From Rhynochetos jubatus (taxonomy: Eukaryota > Chordata > Aves > Eurypygiformes > Rhynochetidae): a stretch of DNA of 64,000 nucleotides. How positions within the stretch are numbered: the first letter of the stretch is position 1; each line of letters starts with the position of its first letter. The stretch spans positions 15,460,664-15,524,663 of the forward strand of contig CM050653.1 in NCBI GenBank assembly GCA_027574665.1, given 5' to 3'. Positions 53,601 to 64,000 of the stretch are shown here, one piece after another. Under the pieces are notes generated by a model. The model saw only the letters and a list, made by a program, of their open reading frames with translations, had not been told where the DNA came from and made no database searches. Position numbers and translations under genes: made by a program.

Positions 53601-55689
53601 CCAGAACTTGTTGATTGATAACCAGGCATCAGAGGTGTAGAGTGAAATTCTCCTGCTCTGAAAAAGTCTACCAGGCAAAAGACACCAGCTTTTCCAGGAC
53701 ATTTTTTTCAAGTACATGTTGGGGATTCTGTTACCTACAAAAGTAAGAGCATTTATATCTCATCTTGTTTCAACCTTTTGTCCAAGATCTGGTAGTGATC
53801 ACAGTAGTATGCACTGTGATTGCATTGACATTGTGCTCTCTGAGCATGGATTCCTGTCTAGTTTCATAGGAATCACACCGAGCAGACACATTTCCTTTCC
53901 ATAATGAAAATATATAGGCCCACCCCCTCCACAGCACTCACCTGGCAGTAAGGGTGGCTGTCACGGAGAGACAATGCTGCCTCCCCACACCCCCTGCTCC
54001 TTTCTTTGCTGCATTTGTTTGACTTTCACTCTCACTGGCAAAGTCAAATGTGGAAAATGTGGACCCATTAAGAGATTATTCCCAAATTCTTAGTCTGAGA
54101 GTCATCAATAAACACGCCTAGAGAACCATTTTAAAGTAGCAGCTCCTGGATATTCCATGGCCAGTAGCTAATTCTCATTCAAATTAAACAATGTGAATGA
54201 GACTCTCGGCCACTTTATTAGGAGTAGAATCACTCAGGCATGGCATTCAGCTTTGGTCCAAAATGAGCTTTCTCTAACCGAATGGTTTGCTTTAGCAGGG
54301 TAAACAGTGACCACCTGCTATTCTTTGAGCTGCAACCAAAGCACAAGGAGCACTTTTTTATTTTAACTAGCTTACAGCCTGAGTTGCATATCCCCATGGA
54401 TATTAATCAGTAAATTTAGAGCTGTAGTGCTATCAAAAATTGTAACACGTTAAATTTATTTTCGTAAAGTACAGGGTCAAAGTGAATATTAATCTTTAAA
54501 GGGATGAAAATATGTCATTTCCTTGTGGGAATTAAAAAGTAGACATAGTCTATAACTGACTTATAAAGTAGACAATAAGGCAGTCAGTTTTATCCGGAAT
54601 AAAATATTTGGCATTTTAGAGGAGTATTTTCTATGAATTATTCGAAACACAGATAGCACTATGCCTCGGCTGTGAAATTATTTCCTGGCATTCGTCAAAG
54701 CTCTTTTCCACTAATTAACTAAATATCCTCAACCAGTGATTTCTGTGTCTGTTTATTAAATAGGCCACAATACATTGTAAGCCATGTTGCCAAGTTGTCT
54801 TTTATTTTAAAGAAATAATATTTAGAAACCAAATCCAGAATTAGAATACATGCCTCTGAATTTCAGAGTGCCATTCAGATATCAGTAGAAGTTACTTATC
54901 TCAGTATTTATATTTTATTCTTCTGCTACCTCTGTTGGGATTCCCACTCTGGAATTCAGTATATTCTCTCATAGATGATCTCTCTATTTACAAAACCTGA
55001 AATTTGTTTACAAAATATGACCTTTAAGTGCCTTACACAATTATTTGACTGTTCAGTGCTTTTCTATAGCTTGGTTTTCTTAAAGTGAAATAGGCAGGGC
55101 AGTTTAAGAGTATATTTCCTGTAAAGAAAAAGGACTGATCAGTCCTGACATGTACTAGGGAAACTCTATTTAACTTTACTTATATTATGAAAATATAAAA
55201 TTGCAGTGGTAACACCAGTTACTTTTCCTCATTTTAAATACAATTTAGGTGGAATGATTGATCCAGGGTTTGCTAATGACATGAAATGTTTATGAGTTGT
55301 TATGTATTAAGATAATACTTCAAATGTTCAGAGTGTGGAACAAAACTATACACTTCTATACAGAAATCACTATGTCCTTTTCAACAAATATCCACTTTTT
55401 GGGTAAAGACAAAGCTACTGTTCAACAATGCACAATGCTGCTACACAGAAGAATAAGAAAACTGGGGAATCCAACTCTCCCTCCTATGGACAAAAACCTG
55501 CTGTTATGATCCTTTTGTGCTGCCTATTTGCCTTCATCTAAACAAGGTTCAAGTCCAGATGTTCACAGCTCACCTCTGCTGTGGGACTGCTGGTGGGACT
55601 TAGGCTGGAGAACGTGATTTTTTTCCCCAGGCTACTAACATTTACCACATTTTCTCTGACTCTCGTTTCATATACTTGATTGAGAAAGT
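50687..55689. other. Unassigned stretch, no gene seen
   Basis: No gene recognised; frames are at most 96 codons. The minus-strand frame 51255-51455 reads like plausible protein but matches nothing I know and has no evident continuation. From 54060 to 54850 the DNA is AT-rich, lacks repeats, and holds many TAAT/ATTA words (CACTAATTAACTAAAT at about 54709-54724, GGATATTAATCAG at about 54399-54411), making it the best-looking conserved non-coding candidate in the window. That is an impression, not a measurement. Confidence 0.4.
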
Positions 55690-56010
55690 AAATGTGGGTG
55701 TCAGGGAGCACACCTGGAGAGGGACTGGGGGCTGCAGGGGCTCCCCAAGGCAGGCAGGGAAGGACCTGGCAGCTGGGGTCCCTCCCACCAGCCGAGGCAG
55801 GGAGCAGGACATCCCCCTAGGACGGCCAAGGCTGGGCAGGACATTGGCCTGTGGGGGTTCCCTGGGGGGAGGCCAGGCAGGGCACAGCTGTGGCAGGGTT
55901 TGAGATAACACCCCATGTCTGGGGCAGGGACTGATGGCCCCAGGCTGGGCTGAGCTGGGGCCAGAAGAGGAGACACTAAGGCCCCAAGGTGGTCCCTGAT
56001 AGTATGCAAG
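55690..56010. other. GC-rich, CpG-poor block of unknown origin
   Basis: About 320 bases of strongly GC-rich DNA between AT-rich flanks, with only two clear CpG in the core (55792 and 55822 areas). The word GCAGGG recurs at 55754, 55797, 55877, 55893 and 55924 at irregular spacing, suggesting decayed internal repeats. The longest reading frame of the window, 55642-56214 on - (190 codons), crosses it and is Pro/Ser/Leu-rich. Frames on the other strand and in a second minus frame are also open, which is what stop-poor GC-rich DNA gives. No domain is recognised. It may be an old GC-rich insertion (including a solo LTR, for which I see no proof), a decayed minisatellite, or an untranslated exon. 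Confidence 0.5.
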
Positions 56011-56699
56011 ATGCTCATGACAGATAACAAAGGGATTTAAAACCGTGGTTGTGTTGTCAGTTGTCTTTAGAACAAGTCTTACTAGGTGGCTCATCAGCAG
56101 AAAGGAGATGGTGGGGTGAAAGTTTTGACTACGCAAGGGCCAGTGTTTGCCTTTGTGTGTCCGTAAGACAAAGGGGAGTGTTTCCAGACATCCTGTTCCA
56201 GAGGTGGGGGTCACAGACCAGAGACACTATAACATGCTGACCCTCTTCAATCAGAATTCGGAGAAACACTTCAGAAACACATAAAGAAATCAGTGCACAT
56301 TAGAAAGCACACATCTTCAGGCCATGGAATAGCTGGGTGGGCAGAAATTTTCCAAAAGCAAGGGCATACCCATCTCAGTTCAATATGTACATTTCCATCA
56401 TTATGTGATATATTATTAACTACTTATCAACTTATGTTCCACTGTACCCTATTTCTTTAAATAAACAGGATAGTTCTCCAGCTTTTGGGTAAGTGACCTG
56501 AAGCATTCTTGATAGCTTTACTCCTTTTTAAAAAAATATATTAATTGATCAACTTAAAAGAGAATCTTTTATCCACAAATCTTGTTTTGATCAATCTTCT
56601 ATTTATCTTTTTCACTGAGTATTAGGTTGATGGATTCAGAAAACTACCAACAATGATTATATTTCATAAAAATATGTTTAAAACCCATGACTGGGTACC
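56011..56699. other. Unassigned non-coding stretch
   Basis: Nothing recognised with confidence. The right end, from about 56640, may already belong to the old CR1 that follows. Confidence 0.45.
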
Positions 56700-57451
56700 T
56701 GAAGCAAAGCGTAATCTTTAGTGCACATTTCCGTGCTTTCGCTGACATTGAATTTTACATTAAGATGTTAAGTTATTCTGTAGTTGTTCATGACTGTGAG
56801 ATCCTTTTGTAGCTCTTCAGAGTCAACTTCAAAACAGACTATGCCAAAAATGTCTATATGATATAGAGACTTAACAGTGACTGAGAACACATTCATCCTT
56901 ATTTTCAGATCCAGACTATGCTGAACTTACATATGTCCCAGTACTGATCCTAAGAAGATTTAAGAAATTTTTGGATACCTAACCTTTCTCCATTTCTCCA
57001 TTGTATAAACATGTCATTTGTTTCTAACCTTCTTTGATCACCCATTAATCCGTAAGAAAAATTCCTCTGTTATCGCATGAGTGCTTAGTTTCTTTAAAAG
57101 AGATTTTGTCTAATGCTTTTTAAAATCCGCACACATTATACCCTTTGGATCAGCCATATCCACGTGTTCATTTATTCTTTTCTCAACTATAATAAAACTA
57201 TGGCTTTCATCAAAAGTCTATTCCCAAATACATCATATTCTTCACTGTATTACTAGAACTATTCATTATCAATTTTTTTTTCATTTCTACTGTCTTGTGC
57301 AAGTCAGATTTACTGATTCACATTTCCATGCTCATGAGTGGAGCTTTTCTTCAAAGTCTGATGCCATGTTTCCCATCTGCTTTCCTCTGACAATAAGACA
57401 GATGTGAACAATAATCAATATCACAAGTGTCAATTAGCAGGTCAACAATTT
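56700..57451 (-). mobile_element. Ancient CR1 LINE, 3' part (left of nested copy)
   Basis: Minus-strand old CR1. Reading the minus strand near 57070-57170 gives HVDMADP, then a DFKK block at about 57119-57130, then SLLKKLSTHA. This is the CR1 reverse transcriptase motif A region (consensus HVDKGDPVDIMYLDFQKAFD followed by LLKKL). On + the stretch 57299-57345 keeps the antisense words AAGTCAGATTTACTGATT and GAGTGGAGCTTTTCTTCAAA. At 56805-56830 are AGATCCTTTTGTAGCTCTTC and CAGAGTCAACTT, the region just beyond. Stops and indels interrupt the frame. The match stops at the young CR1 inserted at about 57452 and resumes after it. Confidence 0.82.
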
Positions 57452-57775
57452 TGGGCCTACAAGGAAGGTGGTGGGGGGACATTTTACAAGGGCCTGTAGT
57501 GACAGGACAAAGGGTAATGGGTTTAAATTGAAAGCAGGGAGATTTAGATTAGATATCAGGAAGAAGTTCTTCATGGAGAGGGTGGTGAGGCACTGGAACA
57601 GGTTGCCCAGAGAAGCTGTGGATGCCCCATCCCTGGAAGTGTTCAAGGCCAGGCTGGATGAGGCTTTGAGCAACCTGGTCTAGTGGAGGGTGTCCCTGCC
57701 CACAGTAAGGGGGTTGGAACTGGATGATCTTTAAGGTCCCTTCCAACCCAAACCATTCTGTGATTCTATGACTCT
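57452..57775 (+). mobile_element. Young CR1 LINE inserted into an old CR1
   Basis: 5'-truncated bird CR1 of about 320 bp. Frame 57468-57683 (71 codons) is the uninterrupted C-terminal end of CR1 ORF2. It reads [17 protein letters not shown], then [10 protein letters not shown], then [18 protein letters not shown] and ends LSNLV before a TAG stop, the normal family terminus. The 3'UTR follows (GTGTCCCTGCCC, GATCTTTAAGGTCCCTTCC) and the copy ends near 57775 in TGATTCTATGACTCTAT octamers without poly(A). It lies in opposite orientation to the old CR1 around it. The intact frame and near-consensus wording make it the youngest CR1 in the window. I cannot see a clear target-site duplication, which is normal for CR1. 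Confidence 0.95.
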
Positions 57776-57789
57776 ATTTACCTTTTTTT

Positions 57790-58320
57790 TTTTTAATTCT
57801 AGAGACAATGCTAGGATGTTCTAGTGATCTGTTGTTCTTAAGTGTATTAGCTATCATTAAAACTCTTTCATTGACACACCAGTCTGAAACATTTCCTCCG
57901 GCTAATTCCCTTTACAGAATGACTGTGACAGGGGAATGATTCAGTCAGCCTTTCTGTAATTGCTATACATTGCACAAATATTCCTGTTATTTCTTAACCA
58001 TATCTTGGAATTAGACTAGCTTTCTTATTCTGATAGGTTTGAATAAGAAGCAACATCTGTATCACTATAGATTAGTTTCCCCAAATCTTTTTGGCATGTT
58101 TTCATGATTTTGGTTTTAACTTGTCAAGGATTATGGTTCTTTGAAGCCTTCTTTCCTGAACATAATTTCTGCTTTTTGGTTTTGAGACACATTCAAGAAT
58201 TTACCCATATACTTGTACTTGTTCTTTTACCCTATATTTTTCCTTAATTTTTAAATTAATTCCCTTTTAAAACATTCCCTTTAGTTGCCTTTTTTAAAAC
58301 TTCCACATTACTCCAAGATT
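57790..58320 (-). mobile_element. Ancient CR1 LINE, upstream part (right of nested copy)
   Basis: Continuation of the old minus-strand CR1 beyond the young insertion. On + the stretch 57820-57900 has GTTCTAGTGATCTGTTGTTC, then TTAAAACTCTTTCATTGACA, then AGTCTGAAACATTTCCTC. These are the antisense words of the CR1 reverse transcriptase region lying next upstream of what ends at 57451, so the order across the gap is right. Beyond about 57950 the similarity is weaker; TTTTTCCTTAATTTTTAAA-type words at 58238-58258 fit but the right edge is uncertain. A run of 13 T at the junction (57782-57794) is not part of either element. Confidence 0.65.
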
Positions 58321-61300
58321 TTGGAGGTGGGGTAGAACCCTTTCTGTCTCACATGTGGAATTTGATTACACACAATTTCCCCAAGAGAAAGGAGATCCTT
58401 TAGGGTTTTTACCTGAGCAGAGAACACACCAGGAACAGGTTTATACTTATGTTTTCAGGTATGAATAGAGTACCTTTAAACAAGGCTTTAATACATTTAT
58501 GGAAATGAGTTAACAGTAGGTGGCCTTAAAATCTCACTAACAAAACTCAGCTCTCTAAGCTGGAACTTAAGGTTCAAGCCACTTCTAATGTCACATGATT
58601 GTTAGCTTTAAGAGATTGGGACCTTACCCATTGCTAATTTCCCATTCACCTAAGCCTACTTAAATTATCGGGGTTTTATAGCTTTCGGTATAATTTATAG
58701 TCTGATAGTTCATATGTGTTAAAACAGTAGAATTAATATAACTAACAGATAAAATGGATTCTCTGATTAATAGATTTCCTATATCTCTGGTAATATTTAG
58801 CAGGCAGCAATAATATACTGCTTTTTAATTAGCACCTACTGAGAGAGAATTTTTTCCGTTTCAGATTATTATGGTTATTATTCATACCATTTTTAGGGGT
58901 GAAAACTTCAAAAGGTTGAGCAATCTTGTTTTGTAGGAACTGTAAGATTACCTGAGCATGTCCTTTTTTTTTTTTTTTCTGGCCCTCCTACTACGTTTTC
59001 TCTTCTGTCAAACATCTCTTTCAAAGAAGATTGTCCTCGGTTCACAAAGTTTCTCTACTCCACCTCTGAGCACTTATCTATGTCCTTTTGTCATATCTTT
59101 GACTTTGTCTTTGACCTTGCAACCAGCTGTGTCTATTAGTGGAATTCTAAATTCAATAAGCATTTTGGCTGACTCATGTAGGTTCTTCCAGTCCCTTCCT
59201 ACCTTCTTTTGAGGTTTCTCTTTTACCCTTAACTACACACTCCTTCAGACAAACCACACTGAGCTGCTTCTTTTTCTCCCTCTAAACTGTCTGTGTGACT
59301 GTAACAGATGTTGCAAAGTCTGCATAATATCATTGAACCTGTATATTTTTGCCCTAGATCACTTAGTGCGTATGACATTGGAAAACAGCAGCCAGCCAAG
59401 AGCTGATTCTCTTTTTGGCTAGGGTCTTTCAACAGAGAGGTCGAATATCAAGAGAAATGTCTGGGGCAGAGGGTAAGTCAATTGTGGGAGGTAGAATCAG
59501 AAGATGATTCATATTAGGGCAATTATAGAAGCTGGAGGTTAAAATTTCTACTTTAACTTATGCTTGTGATTTTTTCCAAACTAATTGTCCCTTCCTAATT
59601 AATACTAAGAAATAGTCATGAGCAACATTAGAGTGCCACCACTTAAGATAATGCTAGTATCCCCTCAATACACATCTATAAAGATTCACACTGGACCAGA
59701 GGTGCTTAGCCTTTTGTGCTGCAAACTACAACATTTGTAACTCTGACAGCCTAAGGGTTGAGTTTAATTTGCATAAACGTTTAAATACATTCACGTACAC
59801 TTGTCCTGCAAACAAACAGTAAAACCTAATACTTGTTATCAACTGAAGACCTAGAAAATAGTAGGAGGAGATTATAGTTAATGACAAAAGAAAAACAAAA
59901 GACAAGACAGAGAGAAAGTTTTGCTAGCTACAAACACTATGCAATATTCTTTTGCTGAATATTTTATTTACAAATGAATGCTGGTTAATCTGAGGATGAT
60001 TCCATAAGGAATATCCATTATTCCATTCCAGGTCAAATAACTCATGGCTTAAAATGGACTAAAATGTACCTGGTATGTTACTAGAGGTTGATGGATCATC
60101 AGTACTATACAATTCTATACAAAGTTCTTTCAGTGAGCATTCTTTCTAGGAAAATACAACAAACAATTAAAGAAACCAATAAACAAATGAAAAAGAAAAA
60201 AGCAAAAGCATGAGAAAAATTATGTTGTCCTTTTAATTTCATAATGATGTCCTTTCTTTTTTTCCCCTCTGTCATGTTCTTCCTCCTCTTTCTTTTTCAG
60301 TCCTTTATTTGAAACAGTTCTTACATAGTTGTTGCAATTTCAGCATGAGAACATATTGACATTCCTGGATAACCACAAGAATAGTGAGAAGAGAAAACAG
60401 CATCTCAGAAAAGGAAAGCTCATTGTAACAGCCTGTAGTGAGAGCTGGCAGGACCATGCCCCAGGAGCTGCATGGGAATGGCTTTTCTGAACGTGGCTTT
60501 TTCCCTCCTACAGGGAGAGGCCACTTTCCAGAAAGATGGCCACAAACCAGATTTGGACTGGAGCTTAGTCTGCAAACAACAGGTCTAAAGGAATGTGCAC
60601 AGGTGGCTCACGAACTCTTTAATAGATAACGTAATACAGTGTCCCTGTAACCCACTGCTTTATACATTTGATGATCCCTTACCAGAGGTGAAGGTATTGA
60701 TGTCCTAAGGGAATCCTGGACTTGCTTTGAAGAAGGTTGGTTATACCTGATGGTCAGTGATGGGTGCTTGCTATAGCATGAATGTCTCTGTTCAGATAAA
60801 TCTGTTTCCAAAAAAATCTGAGGGTTGATCATTCAGACTGTTCTCAAAAATAGGCATTTGACCTGTTTTCTCAGTAGAATAGTTTTTCTCATCCCTTTCC
60901 ACAGATTTTCCTATGGGAAAAGGCAGTGAAAAAAATCACTGTGACTTCAAGCTTCATGTTCCCAATACCCCTTTGTTTTGCTTTACATCCAATTTTAAGA
61001 TATAGATGTATATTTACTTCCATGTAGGTAAGTATATCTATAGTGTCAGCACAGATATATCTGTATGGTGCTGCCAAGATGCTCATAATAACAATATTGT
61101 TTTACCTGTCTCAGGTAGCCTATGAATTTAGTCAAGTCCTTTATTTTCTTTAGCAGAAAAATGGCCTCTTCCATAAATATTGCTTTCATTACATTAAAAA
61201 TGTTTAGGCTTAACCCAAAACATTGACATTGTCATACAAAGGAGAACAATTTCACTTTTAGAAAGCACAAAGTTAGTGATTTTGTTGATGGGACTAATTA

Positions 61301-61467
61301 AATTTTGGTTATATTTATGGTGCAACTGAGGTATTGTGATCTGGAGATAATTGCTGGAGCTAGTCACTTTTATTTAATGCTCTTTAAAGACAGTCAAGAG
61401 CATCCAGAGCTCGAGACTGCCATTTATTTTGTTTTGTGTGGGTAGAAATATAAGTAAGGTAAATTCT
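58321..61467. other. Unassigned stretch, no gene seen
   Basis: No gene recognised; frames are at most 84 codons. A run of 15 T lies at 58964-58978. A long polypyrimidine tract ending in CAG at 60250-60300, and a second one ending at 60513, look like strong splice acceptors, and the DNA between and after them could hold untranslated exons of a long non-coding RNA; no clear donor pairs with them. Confidence 0.45.
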
Positions 61468-61558
61468 CTTTTATCTGTGTAAATCTGGAGTAATTCCACT
61501 GAAACCAGCAAAATGAGTCAGATGTGTACATGCAGAGTAAAGGCAAATTCAGACCTCA
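61468..61558 (+). repeat. Probable ancient amniote interspersed repeat
   Basis: The words CTGTGTAAATCTGGAGTAAT and TCCACTGAAACCAGCAAAAT at about 61475-61514, followed by AGAGTAAAGGCAAATTCAGA (61534-61553), resemble a repeat I know from turtle, crocodile and bird DNA. Its consensus reads roughly GTAAATCTGGAGTAACTCCA, TTGAAGTCAATGGAGTTACA and ends in a CAGAATCAGGCC-like word. Only about 90 bp can be followed. Family name and true edges are not known to me. Confidence 0.45.
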
Positions 61559-62995
61559 GAATTTCTTCATTTCTGTTACTAATGTCATGCTATGAACTTG
61601 AAAAAGATGGATGGGTTTCTCTTTTCCTTAGTGGTAGCTGACAGCATCTTCAACAAGCGTGTGCATCTCCATGAACATTTCCCTACTTCAGGTAAGATGT
61701 CCATATCAGCACTGGCACTCAAAATTACCACAGTGTGCTAAGCTCTCTTTCCAAAACATTTCACCATTTCAATAGTCACAAAAGTTTTGCAAGGAAAAAG
61801 TTACAATTCTTCAAAAATGCTGTTAGCATTTTTTGAGACTTTTCAAGCTACATTTTGGCAGTTTCACAAGATGCTCAGATTTTAAGATTTAGGTTTACAA
61901 ATGCCTTCTCAGGATTTCTATGCTTTCAGAAACTTAGGGGAGTGAGTCCCCTAGGTCCCTGGATATCACTAGTAGACCAGTTCCCTGCTCCAGCTGATGT
62001 GGCTGCTTGTGTTCGTGTGTCAGTCTTGCATGTCTGTACCTCTTACCCTGTACTGGAGAGTGAGATGGGGTCTGGTATTGAATATGCATCAGGGACACAT
62101 GGATCTGAGCCCATGGCAACCTTCACAGGAGTCCTGTGGAGCAGACAGAGAGGCTGACAGGCTGACACAGCTGAGTGCCTTGCATATTATAATCTGTTTC
62201 TTCCAGTCTCCAGCTGCCTCTGTTACCGATGGTGTTTGCCACTGGAGTTTAGATTTGTGACCAGCTCTCCCAACTCCACCCCACCTTAGTCTTCAAACCT
62301 GTCTTTATGCAGACAGTTTAGTAAAACTGTATTAAACAGTGCCATTGCACCTCACACTTTCACCATTCCTTTATGTCTGTAATCGTTTCACCAGGGTCAA
62401 TAACATTTTTTAAACGACTTGCAGCAAATGTGGTAAGTACTTAAACAATAGACTCCATCAGATCCAGAGAAGCTGTTTTATTCTACTAAGTCAATTATCA
62501 GTGGTTTCAAAAGTCCCTAAATAAGTAGTTGTCTGACAGATCATAATGGCTCCTTCTGTTACTCTATGCCAACTCATATATTGCTGCAGAATAATTTGTC
62601 TTACTCTTTTGTTCAAGATTTGAAAAACAATCATGTTGAAAGGAAACAGATGAAAAATTATAAGAATAATGGCATAAGAAAACAAAAGCAATTTGGGGAA
62701 AAATAAACTACCTACTCTAAATATTGCTGGAATCTTTTAGCAGTATATTTTGCCATAGGAGAAAAGGATTTACCAAAACTCTCAGTTCTCTGGCAATCAC
62801 ATTAGCGTGCCACAGTTGAGTTGGCTGAAATCATCTGCCCCTTATCCCCATAAGATTGCTATTCACTGCCAGCCCCTTTCACAACTGATGCTGAGCCTTG
62901 GGGAAACCACCTGGTTGCCTGTGCTGTAAGGGAAAAAACCTCACTTCTTGGATCTCTTTTATGCCAAAAGCATCGAGACTGAAGGTAACACTGCC
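61559..62995. other. Unassigned non-coding stretch
   Basis: Nothing recognised. Overlapping frames at 61855-62260 on both strands (up to 100 codons) have no domain. Confidence 0.5.
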
Positions 62996-62998
62996 AAA

Positions 62999-63024
<26 letters not shown>
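62996..63024 (+). repeat. Poly(A) run of 29
   Basis: The longest homopolymer in the window, 29 A in a row, between ACTGCC and GCAAGCTGC. No AATAAA lies in the 40 bases upstream and no recognisable mRNA or SINE body precedes it. Confidence 0.95.
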
Positions 63025-63029
<5 letters not shown>

Positions 63030-63678
63030 CTGCAGTTTTATTAACGGCCTCCCTTCAGGTGTGCTGTATCCTTTCACAGTCCATGATTGCTTTAGGGACT
63101 GAGCTTTGCTGAGTGTTCACAGAGGCCAGTCTTCAGGTCAGATGTGGAAATGGCTCTGGTGTTTGATTGTCCGAAGATCCTGTAGCTTTGCTAGTTGAAG
63201 GCTGGCCGGGCAAGGAAGGAAAACAACACTACAGGCTCAGCTGTGACTATCCAAACCAGGCAGCATACACATTAAGAAAACACTGTATGATCGCTTGCCA
63301 GACATTCCTTGGGTAATGTCTGCAAAGCTACAGGATCCCCACAGATGTCATACACTATGGACAGGCAGACAGTCTCTGGGATAGCAGTGACCAAAGTTGT
63401 CAGCAGCTTCAGGGATCAGGGCCAAGGGAGAGAAACGCTGAGCAGTGCTGAGGCTGCAGCAATGTGCTCTTTGTAGCCTATGGCAGCAATAAACTAAGGT
63501 CTCTGTTTTCATGCACAGTCCCAGATAGAGGAAATTTCACCAATAACAGATGAAGATACTGATTACATGCATAGCCAAGGACAGATTTTAAGCCAGGAAG
63601 AAGCGACTGGTTCCCACCTGCAGCAAGAAGAGATAGAAGAGTGGGAGGTGTTTCCCTTCCATTGACCATCCAAAGTAT
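63025..63678. other. Unassigned non-coding stretch
   Basis: Nothing recognised; mixed composition, frames under 90 codons. Confidence 0.5.
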
Positions 63679-63760
63679 ATGTTTCCCTGCCCATGGCAGG
63701 GGGGTTGGGAATAGATGATCTTTAAGGTCCCTTCCAACCCAAACCATTCTACGATTCTAT
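63679..63760 (+). mobile_element. CR1 LINE 3'UTR tail only
   Basis: An extremely 5'-truncated CR1 of about 80 bp with only the 3'UTR: CCCTGCCCATGGCAGGGGGG, then GATCTTTAAGGTCCCTTCCA, ending ACCATTCTACGATTCTAT at 63760. It has the same 3'UTR wording as the copies at 2055 and 57452, so the three belong to closely related subfamilies. No coding sequence is present. Confidence 0.93.
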
Positions 63761-64000
63761 CTGGGACTAACATCTAAGAGAAACTCAGTCGTTAACAAAC
63801 TGAGGTGCATACTCTGTTTTGGCTCCTTATCCAAACCATCCACCCCTTTCAACCAGCTTTATTTCAGTCCTGCATGTATTCACTTTGAGCCACTGCATCT
63901 ACAGTCAGTATCTGCAGGCAGCGTGAAAACATTGTGGTAGGACTCGTGCACAATGGGATACCCGTTTGGGTGAGGATCAACATGCTTCCAAATACTGTTT
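63761..64000. other. Unassigned stretch to window end
   Basis: 240 bases with nothing recognised. Confidence 0.5.

Noticed and set aside
55690-56240. Solo LTR of an endogenous retrovirus
   Set aside because: GC-rich composition is suggestive, but no paired ends, flanking duplication or polyadenylation layout could be shown.
1-64000. CRISPR arrays, operons, rRNA and intact tRNA genes
   Set aside because: None seen; no regularly spaced repeats, no cloverleaf, and the repeats present are vertebrate.

Overview
The window looks like gene-poor avian nuclear DNA. The clearest organism signal is three CR1 (chicken repeat 1) LINE copies with the bird-type 3' end: a 3'UTR with the conserved stretch before ATTCTATGATTCTAT-like octamers and no poly(A) tail. 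Their 3'UTR wording resembles subfamilies I associate with neoavian birds rather than galliforms, but that is from memory and not decisive. The DNA is AT-rich by eye, with low CpG and scattered short homopolymers, as in a bird macrochromosome intergenic or long-intron region.

I found no protein-coding gene, rRNA, tRNA, CRISPR array, operon or recognisable retroviral element. Open reading frames are short (the longest is 190 codons), overlap on both strands, and none reads as a known domain except the fragments inside the CR1 copies. Small, divergent exons of a gene spanning the window cannot be excluded by eye.

Layout: 1-2054 has nothing recognised. 2055-2789 is a 5'-truncated bird CR1 on +. 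2790-14574 is unassigned, with a polypurine tract (4292-4386) and an A-rich low-complexity stretch (5120-5190). 14575-15176 is an old, amniote-type CR1 on -. 18140-19060 is a second old CR1 on -, with a readable remnant of reverse transcriptase motif A. 19960-20150 is a probable tRNA-like ancient repeat. 22971-23007 is a 15-bp tandem repeat. 28235-28445 is a MIR-like CORE-SINE. 34597-34765 is a CpG-dense patch in otherwise CpG-poor DNA. 36414-36442 holds two adjacent inverted repeats. 43897-43937 is a 23-bp tandem duplication. 50652-50686 is TA/TG-rich. 55690-56010 is a GC-rich, CpG-poor block holding the longest reading frame. 56700-58320 is a third old CR1 on -, split by a young CR1 on + at 57452-57775. 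61468-61558 is a probable ancient repeat. 62996-63024 is a run of 29 A. 63679-63760 is a tiny CR1 tail.

The repeats form at least two age layers: an ancient amniote layer (three CR1 on -, the MIR-like SINE and two less certain repeats) and a younger bird CR1 layer (three copies on +). The nested pair at 56.7-58.3 kb shows their order directly. I did not find a convincing undescribed biological system; the items most worth checking are the GC-rich block at 55.7 kb, the CpG patch at 34.6 kb, the nested CR1 and a few stretches that might be conserved non-coding DNA.
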